Assembly (NCBI GenBank): GCA_947571135.1
Contig: CANOWY010000008.1
Coordinates: 1 to 48,290 of the forward strand
From: an uncultured Mycoplasmatota bacterium
Lineage (GTDB): Bacteria > Bacillota_I > Bacilli_A > RF39 > UBA660
Length of the DNA stretch: 48,290 nucleotides
Direction: 5' to 3'
This document shows positions 8,173 through 16,168 of this stretch, piece after piece. Both the position numbers and the translations under genes were made by a program. The notes beneath the pieces were generated by a model. That model searched no databases. It saw nothing but the letters and a program-made list of their open reading frames with translations, and was not told where the DNA came from. Positions within the stretch are counted from its first letter, which is position 1, and each line of letters begins with the position of its first letter.

Positions 8173-8844
8173 CTATGGATCCATATCCAAAGAAAATTGT
8201 AATCCCTCTTTTTCTTCTAAATCTGGTTTTATGAATACTTCTTCCGATTCAGAAAAAGTAACAATATTTCCAAATACATCTTTAACAGTTGTTCTATCTT
8301 CTTCACTAAAAATATATTCATATCCAGGATTTTCTATATCAAGCACCGAATCTTCTATACGCTCTTTTATTTCATGAGAGATAGATTCAAAATACTCTTC
8401 TTCCTCATGATAAATATGAAGATAATAATCGCTCTCATTCTTTTCTACATTGTATAAAAATTCTATATCAACAGGTTCTTCATAAATAATAGAGTTTACT
8501 TTTTTATCTGCAATAAAATAAACATTCGCATACTGTTTCCCATTAATCTGATAATGCAAAACCATCACTGGATTTTCAACTTCTTTTACAGAATAAAACT
8601 TTATGGTATGCTCTTCTGATTCCTCTGGTAAAACAACTTCCTCTTTCTTATCCAACAAATAGTTATAATACACTTGTCCCCAATCTTCTTTACTATAAGT
8701 ACTCTCTATCCAAAAATGAGAGAAAAACATAATTCCTGACACTATAAAAAAACTAATGAAAATAAAACGAACAGGATAAATTTTTGTGTGATTTTGCTTG
8801 ATTTTCTTAATTGATTTCTTTGTTTTCTTTTTTACATTACCCAT
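8173..8844 (-). CDS. Hypothetical membrane protein, N-terminal part of a TAG-split gene
   Basis: 223 residues: a very basic start (MGNVKKKTKKSIKKIKQ), one transmembrane segment at about residues 25-43 (VRFIFISFFIVSGIMFFSHFW), then an acidic extracellular-type domain rich in Glu and Tyr that ends DMDP before a TAG. The family is not recognised. The same frame stays open for 146 more codons after the TAG, so the present end may not be the original one (see 7729-8172). The ATG at 8844 is the likely start, although its Shine-Dalgarno is only moderate (GAGGTCGTCATT before ATG). Downstream it reaches the 7.7-kb promoter region of the T-box operon. Confidence 0.65.
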   Translation of the reverse strand: MGNVKKKTKKSIKKIKQNHTKIYPVRFIFISFFIVSGIMFFSHFWIESTYSKEDWGQVYYNYLLDKKEEVVLPEESEEHTIKFYSVKEVENPVMVLHYQINGKQYANVYFIADKKVNSIIYEEPVDIEFLYNVEKNESDYYLHIYHEEEEYFESISHEIKERIEDSVLDIENPGYEYIFSEEDRTTVKDVFGNIVTFSESEEVFIKPDLEEKEGLQFSLDMDP

Positions 8845-8927
8845 AATGACGACCTCTATATAAACTAAAAATTATTTTTATATTAGTCCCCATTTTATTC
8901 TTTTATGTTCATTAAAATTTAATTTTA

Positions 8928-9956
8928 CTATTTAAGTTTAATAATAGAATCTAAATAATATGCATCTTCATTCTTTTTAAATTGATATTGATAACGATTT
9001 AATCTTCTAGCATTTTCTTTAACATCATTTTCTGTAACACCAGTTACTTCTGGCTCATATAAATTATCGAAAGTATAAAAACTATTTTCACTCTCATTGT
9101 AAATAGTGGCATTTGTGATAATGTATAATACATCTCCTTCTTCATACATATCTTCTATTTCTTCTAAAATCTTATTATTAGAAGTTTCACATTTATTATT
9201 CTCTGCTGTATAACGATCCTTATCTTCACTATATTTAAAATTCAAACAATTATAACTAAAAGAAGTTGGTTTGTAATTTACTAAAGAACCAAATAACGCT
9301 TCAAAAGCATTTTTCAACTCTTCACCTTCTACGGTAATATTTACAGAATTTGTTTTAATACTCTTAGAACTTAATGAATTATAGGCTAAATTCAAAAGAA
9401 TACTAGATTTCATTTCGCTTACCTTGCGGTCAGTACTATATAAATAATAAGCACTCACACTATCTGCGTTCAAAGAAAGTTTAGTTTTCTCAAGTAAATC
9501 TCCGAAATGTTCTATATACCAATCTTTATCTTTAACAATTTCTGAAACTTGTTCTTTGTTTTCACCATTAAGATTACTATTATTTTCCGTAATAGAACAG
9601 TTCCCGTTTCTTTCACATTCAGATTTCATAAAATTAAAATATTTTACATCATATAAACAATATCCAAAATACAAAATAAGAGCAAAAAGCAATGAAATAA
9701 TGACATCTCTTTTAAAAATAGAAGCATTTTTGCCTTTTAAAATACGTTTTTCTTCCTTTTTCACAAGGTCTGCTACTTCGCTATTGACATCTTCTAAAAG
9801 TTCTACTCTCAAATCTTCTTTATATTTTTTAGTATTCTCCATAATAGAATTTTTAATTTCTTTATTTACTTCACTTAATACCTTGTCTTTAATTTCTTTT
9901 ACTACATCTTTCTTGATGGTTTCTTCCTCTTTTTTTGATACTTCTTTCTTAGGCAT
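8928..9956 (-). CDS. Hypothetical single-pass membrane protein with cytoplasmic coiled coil
   Basis: From the ATG at 9956 (GGGGG 7-12 nt upstream) the product has about 342 residues. Residues 1-80 are a highly charged Lys/Glu helix (KKEVSKKEEETIKKDVVKEIKD...), likely a cytoplasmic coiled coil. A hydrophobic segment follows at about 88-110 (VIISLLFALILYFGYCLY), then an extracellular domain containing CERNGNCS and a second Cys pair (YNCLNFKY...NKCE) that could form disulfides. A longer reading from 10088 would run into the rubrerythrin gene and has no ribosome binding site. Family not recognised. It resembles the other single-pass exported proteins of the window in layout only. Confidence 0.75.
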   Translation of the reverse strand: MPKKEVSKKEEETIKKDVVKEIKDKVLSEVNKEIKNSIMENTKKYKEDLRVELLEDVNSEVADLVKKEEKRILKGKNASIFKRDVIISLLFALILYFGYCLYDVKYFNFMKSECERNGNCSITENNSNLNGENKEQVSEIVKDKDWYIEHFGDLLEKTKLSLNADSVSAYYLYSTDRKVSEMKSSILLNLAYNSLSSKSIKTNSVNITVEGEELKNAFEALFGSLVNYKPTSFSYNCLNFKYSEDKDRYTAENNKCETSNNKILEEIEDMYEEGDVLYIITNATIYNESENSFYTFDNLYEPEVTGVTENDVKENARRLNRYQYQFKKNEDAYYLDSIIKLK

Positions 9957-9981
9957 ACAAATCCCCCTCTTCCTATGGCGT

Positions 9982-9987
9982 ATTATA
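9982..9987 (-). promoter_or_regulatory. Extended -10 promoter of the gene at 8928-9956
   Basis: TGG-TATAAT on the minus strand, immediately after the rubrerythrin terminator. The -35 is weak, which is usual for TGn-type promoters. Confidence 0.55.
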
Positions 9988-10003
9988 CCATAAAACCAAA
10001 AAA

Positions 10004-10023
10004 AAAGCACTTTTTTGTACTTT
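10004..10023 (-). terminator. Rubrerythrin terminator
   Basis: Minus strand: AAAGTAC, 6-nt A loop, GTGCTTT and a long T-run, just after the rubrerythrin stop. Confidence 0.75.
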
Positions 10024-10026
10024 TTC

Positions 10027-10566
10027 TTAGTAATTTTCTGCTTTAAGTTCCATGAATGCTTGTGGATGTTTACAAACAGGACAAACAACAGGTGCTTTTT
10101 CCCCTACATAAATGTGTCCACAATTTCTACAAATCCAAACACGCTCTTCGCCTTTTTGGAATACCAAATGATCTTCAATATTAGAAACCAATTTCATGTA
10201 TCTTTCTTCATGCTGACGCTCTATTTCTCCTACCATTTCAAATAGGTTTGCAATATCACTAAATCCTTCATCTCTAGCAGTACTAGCAAATTCTTTGTAC
10301 ATTTCTGTCCATTCATAATTTTCACCAGTGGCAGCATCTTTAAGGTTAGTTAATGTATCTGGTACATCTCCATCATGTAATGCTTTAAACCAAAGTTTAG
10401 CATGTTCTTTTTCATTATTAGCCGTTTCTTCAAAAATAGCAGCAATTTGTTCATAACCTTCTTTTTTTGCTTTAGAAGCATAATACGTATATTTATTTCT
10501 TGCTTGACTTTCACCAGCAAATGCCGCCATTAAATTGGCTTCTGTTTTACTTCCCTTCAATTCCAT
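10027..10566 (-). CDS. rbr: Rubrerythrin
   Basis: Cytoplasmic non-haem iron peroxidase that protects anaerobes from hydrogen peroxide, using electrons from rubredoxin-type partners. 179 residues with both standard parts. The ferritin-like diiron four-helix bundle has Glu ligands in [11 protein letters not shown] and [10 protein letters not shown], and a second pair in [14 protein letters not shown]. The C-terminal rubredoxin-like FeS4 domain has [10 protein letters not shown] and CPVCKHP. GAGG lies 9 nt before ATG. It has its own promoter (10591-10619) and terminator, so it is monocistronic. Its presence points to an anaerobic or microaerobic lifestyle. Confidence 0.97.
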   Translation of the reverse strand: MELKGSKTEANLMAAFAGESQARNKYTYYASKAKKEGYEQIAAIFEETANNEKEHAKLWFKALHDGDVPDTLTNLKDAATGENYEWTEMYKEFASTARDEGFSDIANLFEMVGEIERQHEERYMKLVSNIEDHLVFQKGEERVWICRNCGHIYVGEKAPVVCPVCKHPQAFMELKAENY

Positions 10567-10590
10567 TTTATATACCTCACTTTCATAAAC

Positions 10591-10619
10591 ATTATAACGA
10601 TTATAAGATTTAAAGTAAA
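10591..10619 (-). promoter_or_regulatory. Rubrerythrin promoter
   Basis: -35 TTTACT (10614-10619), 17-bp spacer, -10 TATAAT (10591-10596), with a second TATAAT just upstream inside the spacer. No PerR box was identified by eye. Confidence 0.6.
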
Positions 10620-10628
10620 GGGAAATTT

Positions 10629-11585
10629 TTATAGATTATCAATTCTCAAAGGTCTTTTTTGAAGTCCTAAAACTATTTCACCTTCTTGATTTATTTGTGT
10701 GTCATATCCTTTTAAAAAACGAATATAATCCTCCTCAGAGTAATTGGTTGTATAAGAGAAATCCTGTGTTTTTTCATAATACAATCCATTACGATATGAA
10801 ATAGCAAAACCATCTAAATAAGCCTTTAAAACATCATTTGTTAATAAAACAAAGCCATTTCGGATAATTTCTTCCGCTATGCTTTTCCTATCCTCTTTCA
10901 TCACCATAAAAGTTCCCGCATAATTAGGAAGAAGTAAAGGAACACCAATTCTTTCTAACAAACAGCGTTTTAATAGAAAAAATTGGCTATAAGTACAATC
11001 TACTAAATAAAATTGATTATAAATTTTTACAATAGTAAAACAATGCTTTCCGTATCCATTACATAATAATGAATTTGTTTTAAATCCTGGTTCTAAAATA
11101 ATTTCATAGGCTAAAATAGAATTATTTTCACACAAAGAAACAATCATTTCATTAGCAAAAACACAATAATTTTCTAAACTACAACAATCAATATTTCCAT
11201 TAAATTGACTACTCTTTTTTAATTCGTCTATTAAAGCATAACGAGTTTTAGCAACCATCCAATTTAAAATAGCAGTAGCATCATGAAAATCTGGTAAAAT
11301 AAAAGCATTCTTCTCATCATATTGAGTATAAAAATTTATAATAAAGGCTTCTCCTAATTTAGATTCTAAAAAAGAAACATAAGAAAGCAAAGTTTTAGAA
11401 TATAACGTATAAAAGCCACTCTTGCCTTTGTAAAAAGAAGGGCCTATTTCTTTCATATAAGCATAAACTGACTTTAAAATTTCTACTTTTCTTTCCAAAG
11501 AATCAGCAGTACGCATCTGGCTTACATATTCTGAAAACTTAACATCAGCCATTTTAAAATTACGATAAACTTCCAAAGAATCCAT
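10629..11585 (-). CDS. Transglutaminase-like/papain-fold protein (putative)
   Basis: Not recognised as a named family. From the ATG at 11585 (318 residues, GGGGG upstream) residues 140-200 look like the core of a transglutaminase-like fold. C141 starts a helix ([24 protein letters not shown]), followed by H181 ([17 protein letters not shown]) and D196 (VDCTYSQF), the order and spacing of a Cys-His-Asp triad. No signal peptide is visible, so it is probably cytoplasmic. The remaining parts are helical and unassigned. A GTG at 11591 is a possible alternative start. It is divergent from gmk, with separate promoters. The triad assignment is inference. Confidence 0.6.
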   Translation of the reverse strand: MDSLEVYRNFKMADVKFSEYVSQMRTADSLERKVEILKSVYAYMKEIGPSFYKGKSGFYTLYSKTLLSYVSFLESKLGEAFIINFYTQYDEKNAFILPDFHDATAILNWMVAKTRYALIDELKKSSQFNGNIDCCSLENYCVFANEMIVSLCENNSILAYEIILEPGFKTNSLLCNGYGKHCFTIVKIYNQFYLVDCTYSQFFLLKRCLLERIGVPLLLPNYAGTFMVMKEDRKSIAEEIIRNGFVLLTNDVLKAYLDGFAISYRNGLYYEKTQDFSYTTNYSEEDYIRFLKGYDTQINQEGEIVLGLQKRPLRIDNL

Positions 11586-11612
11586 AAACACGTCCCCCTT
11601 AACTGCCTAGTT

Positions 11613-11641
11613 ATTATACTAAAAAAGAAAATGAATTCCAA
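11613..11641 (-). promoter_or_regulatory. Promoter of the transglutaminase-like gene
   Basis: -35 TTGGAA (11636-11641), 17-bp spacer, -10 TATAAT (11613-11618) on the minus strand. Confidence 0.6.
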
Positions 11642-11677
11642 TAGATTTTCTAACTTTTGTTTTTTTAATATACATGC

Positions 11678-11683
11678 TATAAT
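11678..11683 (+). promoter_or_regulatory. Promoter -10 of gmk
   Basis: TATAAT about 30 nt before the gmk start. The -35 region is a T-rich TTTTGTTT stretch without a clear hexamer. Confidence 0.5.
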
Positions 11684-11712
11684 AGGCACACAAAGAAAGG
11701 GATTTATAATAT

Positions 11713-12399
11713 ATGATTAAAGAAAAGAAACAAGGCAGTTTAATTATCATTTCCGGAACAACTTGTGCCGGAAAAGGAGCAGTCATTGAATTACTGCTCC
11801 AAAGAAATAAAAATTTATCACTTTCCATATCCTACACTTCTAGAGGAATGCGCGATGGAGAAGTCAACGGAAAAAACTATTATTTTGTTACGAAAGAAGA
11901 ATTTGAAAATAAGATTAAAAGAGAAGAATTTTTAGAATATGCATATGTGCATAATAGTAATTACTATGGAACCCCAAAAGCAGAAATTAAGGAATTATTA
12001 GATTCTGGAAAAGATGTCATTCTAGAAATAGAAGTACAAGGTGCAGGGAAGGTAAAAGAACTATTTCCTGAAACTATTTTGATATTTATTATGGCTCCAA
12101 GCATGGAAGAAATAAAGCGTAGAATTAAAGCACGAGGACAAGAAACGAATGAACAAATCATAGATAGATTTAGAACAGCATACAAAGAAATAAACGAAAT
12201 ACCAAAATATAACTATGTTGTAGTAAATGACGAAGTAGAAAATGCCGTAAATAAAATTGAAGCCATATTAATTAGCCAAAAATGTCGTGTAGATCGTATT
12301 GAAGAAATTGCTGTTGAAAACCAAGAAGAAATTATTCACGAATTTTTAATGGACAAAGAATTTGACAATTCCAATATCTATGAAGATAAATTCGAGTAA
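11713..12399 (+). CDS. gmk: Guanylate kinase with a variant P-loop
   Basis: Cytoplasmic GMP kinase (GMP + ATP to GDP + ADP), required for GTP and dGTP synthesis. The family core is clear: the GMP-binding region SISYTSRGMRDGEVNGKNYYFVTKEEF, EFLEYAYVHNSNYYGTP, DVILEIEVQGAGKV and the lid RIKARGQET. The P-loop is GTTCAGKGA (residues 15-23) rather than the usual GPSGxGKGT, so it keeps GxxxxGK but changes the following Thr to Ala. It is longer than usual (228 residues) because of a C-terminal acidic tail. AAAGGG precedes the ATG. It is one of the few plus-strand genes and stands alone between two minus-strand genes. Confidence 0.88.
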   Translation: MIKEKKQGSLIIISGTTCAGKGAVIELLLQRNKNLSLSISYTSRGMRDGEVNGKNYYFVTKEEFENKIKREEFLEYAYVHNSNYYGTPKAEIKELLDSGKDVILEIEVQGAGKVKELFPETILIFIMAPSMEEIKRRIKARGQETNEQIIDRFRTAYKEINEIPKYNYVVVNDEVENAVNKIEAILISQKCRVDRIEEIAVENQEEIIHEFLMDKEFDNSNIYEDKFE

Positions 12400-12403
12400 G
12401 TAA

Positions 12404-12436
12404 GGAAAGGGATTAGAATACTTTACTATTCCTTTT
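12404..12436 (+). terminator. Possible gmk terminator
   Basis: An imperfect stem of AAAGGGATTAG with CTATTCCTTT followed by a T-run, a few bases after the gmk stop. Confidence 0.4.
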
Positions 12437-12545
12437 TAAACAAAAAAAGGAAAGTTATTATAAAAAATACTTGCCAAAGAAAAATCTTTAGAAAAAATCA
12501 AAGCCCTACATTAAGACTTATAAATCAGTTCTTTAAAATAAAAAG

Positions 12546-12572
12546 AAAAAGCACATCAAAATTGTGCTTTTT
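12546..12572. terminator. Bidirectional terminator between gmk and the coiled-coil gene
   Basis: AAAAAGCAC and GTGCTTTTT arms with a 9-nt loop. It is flanked by A and T runs so that it can work on both strands. Confidence 0.8.
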
Positions 12573-14343
12573 ATAGTTCTTCTATTTCAACTACTTCTGG
12601 TTCTTCATGAATTTCATTATAGTCCCCTATCACAAAAGTGTTTTCTTCTGAACCATTTTCACCATCTTCTTCTTTAGTTTCTACTGGTGAGATTTCAACA
12701 TTATCAATTACAGGCAACTCATCCATAACAGTATTAGAAGTTATTTCATCTAACACATCTGCAATGGATTCCTCTTTTGATATAATTGAATCATCAAAAG
12801 ATTTCTCCTTAAAAGAAGCACCCATATCCATTGTACCTAAAGAAATCTCAATTTCATCGTATATTTCACTAGGAGTTTGTCCATATTTTTGACGATGCTT
12901 AATGTTCTTAACTGCAGCATCTAAATCCTTTAATTTCTGCTTATCATTTTCAATTGCTAAAACATCTTTTGCTTTGCTTACATTTTCAAGCAAAAATTCC
13001 ATCTCACGAATTTCTTGTTTATGTGCACTAATTTCACTCTCATATTGACGAATAGATTCTGTTTCTAATAAGTAAGCCTTATTTACTAACACCTTTTGAT
13101 CCATTTTATAATGCTCAATAATATTAAGAACGTCTTCCAATTCTTTTTGTTTTCGATCATAAGCAGCAGATAAAATCGCACGTCGTTTTGGTGTCTTATC
13201 ATCATTTTCTGTTTCAATAATAATCTTATATTCCGCAAGTTCATCTTGTAATTGACTATAAACTTCCATCGTATTTTGTAAGTGCATAGTTAATTCTTTA
13301 AACTGAACATTATCAATATTTGTAATCTCTTCTTTTGCATTCTTAATTTTATTTTCTAATAAACTAATTTCAGAATTCAAATACTTAATTCTTTCCTCGA
13401 TTACTTCAGTATCTCCACTAGAATAATTTTTTGTATCAATTAAAGAGGCAAACTCATCTCTAGCATTCGTCGCTGCTTCCTCTTCTTCTTGTAACATCGC
13501 TGTTAATTCATTACTACTTGGAATATCCATATAAGGTTTAGAACGCACAATCGTAACCAACTCTTGAATTTTGGATAAAGCATTTGCTCGGTCATCTCTC
13601 ATAATAAATTCTTTTGCTTCACTTGCAATCATAGCAGGATCTGTAATAATTTCTAACCTACGAGTTTCTAAAGTAGAAATTCTCCTTTGCAACTCTTGCA
13701 TACGCTTATCATCTTGATCTTTTAATTCTTCATCTATATAAGAATTTTGACTACCCAAATTATTTTTTGTTTCAGCAAGTCTTGACTTTTCGTCCTCCAA
13801 TTTTTGATTCATTTCTTCCATAGCCTGATTTAAATAATTCAAACTATCTAAAGCATCACGATCTTTTTTCTCTAGTTCCTCTAAATGAATATTAAGATTT
13901 TTGGCCTTTTCTTCTTCTTCTTTTAAAACAGTTTCATAGTATTCTTTTGTAGAGAGTTCTATTATGCTTACTAGGCGATTATGAATGGTATCCATATATT
14001 CATTACTTAAATGAATTTCATCTTTTACTTTTACAATTTTATTGTGTAAATTGGCTTCATCATCTAGAACAGAATCAATTTCTTTTTGTAATTTTTTTAT
14101 TGCTTTTTCTTGCTTTTTTATTTTGGCTTCTAAACTAACTTTAATGTTTTCATCTACTTGTTTTTCACTAATTTTAAAGTACTTTCCACCTTCTTTTGAT
14201 TCACGCAAAACAACAAGTTCATCTTTCAACTCGCTAATTTCTAATTCAATTTCTTTTAATTCTGCTCTTGCAGTATCTACATTTGTTGTTGATTCTGTCA
14301 TTTCAAACAGAATGCCAATCTTCTTTAGTATCCCAGTTTGCAT
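12571..14343 (-). CDS. Long coiled-coil protein with acidic tail
   Basis: About 590 residues, mostly heptad-rich Lys/Glu/Leu helix from about residue 20 to 480 (for example ELKEIELEISELKDELVVL and SISLL-type repeats), followed by a disordered acidic C-terminus ending VEIEEL. No transmembrane segment, Walker motif or hinge is seen, so it is not an SMC ATPase despite the similar composition. A cytoplasmic structural or scaffold role, such as in cell shape or division, is possible but unsupported. The start is taken as ATG 14343 with GGGAG 9 nt upstream; a TTG two codons earlier is less well placed. Single gene with its own terminator. Confidence 0.75.
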   Translation of the reverse strand: MQTGILKKIGILFEMTESTTNVDTARAELKEIELEISELKDELVVLRESKEGGKYFKISEKQVDENIKVSLEAKIKKQEKAIKKLQKEIDSVLDDEANLHNKIVKVKDEIHLSNEYMDTIHNRLVSIIELSTKEYYETVLKEEEEKAKNLNIHLEELEKKDRDALDSLNYLNQAMEEMNQKLEDEKSRLAETKNNLGSQNSYIDEELKDQDDKRMQELQRRISTLETRRLEIITDPAMIASEAKEFIMRDDRANALSKIQELVTIVRSKPYMDIPSSNELTAMLQEEEEAATNARDEFASLIDTKNYSSGDTEVIEERIKYLNSEISLLENKIKNAKEEITNIDNVQFKELTMHLQNTMEVYSQLQDELAEYKIIIETENDDKTPKRRAILSAAYDRKQKELEDVLNIIEHYKMDQKVLVNKAYLLETESIRQYESEISAHKQEIREMEFLLENVSKAKDVLAIENDKQKLKDLDAAVKNIKHRQKYGQTPSEIYDEIEISLGTMDMGASFKEKSFDDSIISKEESIADVLDEITSNTVMDELPVIDNVEISPVETKEEDGENGSEENTFVIGDYNEIHEEPEVVEIEEL

Positions 14344-14458
14344 ACTCAAGCACTCCCTTTTATTCTTATACTATTAACAGTTTAACATATGCAAATGCAA
14401 TTTGCAACAAAGAAAAATAAGAGAATTGTAAAAAATTTACGCCAAGGAAAAGAAAAAA

Positions 14459-14479
14459 TCTAGATTTAAATAATCTAGA
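14459..14479 (-). terminator. Pyrophosphatase terminator
   Basis: TCTAGATT and AATCTAGA arms with a short loop, followed on the minus strand by a run of T. Confidence 0.8.
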
Positions 14480-14489
14480 CAAAATTTTT

Positions 14490-16106
14490 CTATTTTTCTA
14501 ACACTTCCATAACACCTGGAACCAATTGTTTCTTACGTGACAATAAATCCTGCACAAAAAAGCCTTGATGAAACTCAGCATTATCAAATACATCACGAAC
14601 TAAATTCTCACTTTTTCGATCATAAAAAACATAAGAACCATTTTTTTCAATATCTGTAATCAAAGTAATTACAATATCAAATTTACCACTAGCCAAATCA
14701 TCAATTTTATCAATGAAATTATCCATATCGGAAGCAATATCTTCATAATCCATCGTAAATATTTGGCTAATTCCTACCATCGTTTTATCCACTCTAAACG
14801 TTTTAATATCTTCTTCAAGTAAATCTTCCGCTTTTTTCCCTTGAATTGAAAACCCTGCTTTTACCATTTCATGACCATATGTATTAATATCAACACCAGA
14901 GAGTTTAGCAAGTTCTGTAACTACTTTTCTATCAATATCTGTTGTAGTTACCGATTTTAAAAGAAGGGTATCCGAAAGAATAGAAGACAACATAATTCCA
15001 GCAATTTCTTTAGGAATTGGTACTCCACTTTCTCTATACATATGATAAAGAATGGTACAAGTACAACCGACTGGCATACTTCTAAAATTAATTGGAGTAG
15101 AAGTACCAACATTTAACATGTTATGATGATCAACTATTTCATCCACAATAGCCTCCTCTATTCCATCTACACTTTGGCTAAATCCGTTATGATCTACTAA
15201 CATAACATGCAATTTTTCAAACTGATTAACATCACTTATTTTAAGTAGCCCTAAACACTTACCTTTTTTATTGACAACTGGATAATTAGTATGCCCACAC
15301 TTTTCAGATAATTCTAAAAGATCAGTACGATAATCCAAATCTCCTATGCAAATAGGATTTTGATTAAATAAAAGTGTAGAAACATAATTAGATAAAATTA
15401 AATTGCTAGAAGTATGATAGGTATCCATGTTTGTTCTTATAATACTTACCTTTTTCTCTTTTGCTTTCAAAAGCAAATCTTCATTAAGCAAATGACCACC
15501 CGTAATGATAATTAATTGTACTCCAGAAGAAATTGCATACTCTAAAACTTTATAACGATCTCCAACAATCATAATATTATGATTGGATAAAGAAACGCTC
15601 TCTACAATGGTTTTACTTTGATAAGTAGCCGCAAAAATACTACCATCCACTTCATCAGAATACTTTAAAACAACTTCACCATCCAAAACATTCACGATAT
15701 TATCTATATTTGTTTTTAAAGTATCACGATTTCCACGAATCAGTTGCTTAGCAAGTTCCTTTAAAGTAACCAAACCTTGCAATTTTTTATTTTCATCGAC
15801 AACACATACCCCTGTTACTTTTTCTTGTTGCATCACCATAAAAGCATCATGTATGGAAGAATTCTCTACTATAATACAATTTTTATTGTATTTCATATTA
15901 CGAACTTGTACCTTAACATCATTTAAATATTCTGGTTCTTTAACGCCAAAATAATTTAAAACAAACTTAGACTCTTTATTCACATGTCCTAAAACTTTAG
16001 GAACAGTATTATATCCTAATTGATTTTTTAAATAAGACAAACTAATACTTGCACATACACTATCTGTATCTGGCTTTTGATGTCCAAAAATATAGATTTT
16101 ACTCAT
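14490..16106 (-). CDS. ppaC: Manganese-dependent inorganic pyrophosphatase with CBS and DRTGG domains
   Basis: Family II (DHH superfamily) pyrophosphatase that hydrolyses PPi to phosphate in the cytoplasm. Residues 1-70 hold the first DHH motif (GHQKPDTDSVCAS). A regulatory insert follows with two CBS modules flanking a DRTGG domain (about 65-300; VTGVCVVDENKKLQGLVTLKEL and YPVVNKKGKCLGLLKISDV). The core then resumes with VDHNGF, DHHN and the DHHA2 C-domain. 538 residues matches the CBS-PPase form, which is inhibited or activated by adenine nucleotides and ApnA in characterised relatives. ATG 16106 has GGAAG 8 nt upstream; the GTG at 16115 is less likely. It has its own promoter and terminator. 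Confidence 0.95.
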   Translation of the reverse strand: MSKIYIFGHQKPDTDSVCASISLSYLKNQLGYNTVPKVLGHVNKESKFVLNYFGVKEPEYLNDVKVQVRNMKYNKNCIIVENSSIHDAFMVMQQEKVTGVCVVDENKKLQGLVTLKELAKQLIRGNRDTLKTNIDNIVNVLDGEVVLKYSDEVDGSIFAATYQSKTIVESVSLSNHNIMIVGDRYKVLEYAISSGVQLIIITGGHLLNEDLLLKAKEKKVSIIRTNMDTYHTSSNLILSNYVSTLLFNQNPICIGDLDYRTDLLELSEKCGHTNYPVVNKKGKCLGLLKISDVNQFEKLHVMLVDHNGFSQSVDGIEEAIVDEIVDHHNMLNVGTSTPINFRSMPVGCTCTILYHMYRESGVPIPKEIAGIMLSSILSDTLLLKSVTTTDIDRKVVTELAKLSGVDINTYGHEMVKAGFSIQGKKAEDLLEEDIKTFRVDKTMVGISQIFTMDYEDIASDMDNFIDKIDDLASGKFDIVITLITDIEKNGSYVFYDRKSENLVRDVFDNAEFHQGFFVQDLLSRKKQLVPGVMEVLEK

Positions 16107-16137
16107 AAAATACACTTCCCTTTTTTAAACTTTTGTT

Positions 16138-16165
16138 AGTATACCACAATTTAGCAAATTTACAA
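16138..16165 (-). promoter_or_regulatory. Pyrophosphatase promoter
   Basis: -35 TTGTAA (16160-16165), 16-bp spacer, extended TGG-TATACT (-10 at 16138-16143), located between uvrB and the pyrophosphatase gene. Confidence 0.6.
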
Positions 16166-16168
16166 GTT

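Noticed and set aside
7729-8844. Alternative genetic code with TAG sense
   Set aside because: TAG ends pheS, the DUF1700-like gene and the partial gene at the right edge in clear operon contexts, so it is a normal stop.
12571-14343. SMC or RecN-like ATPase
   Set aside because: No Walker A, Walker B or signature motif in the sequence; only coiled coil.
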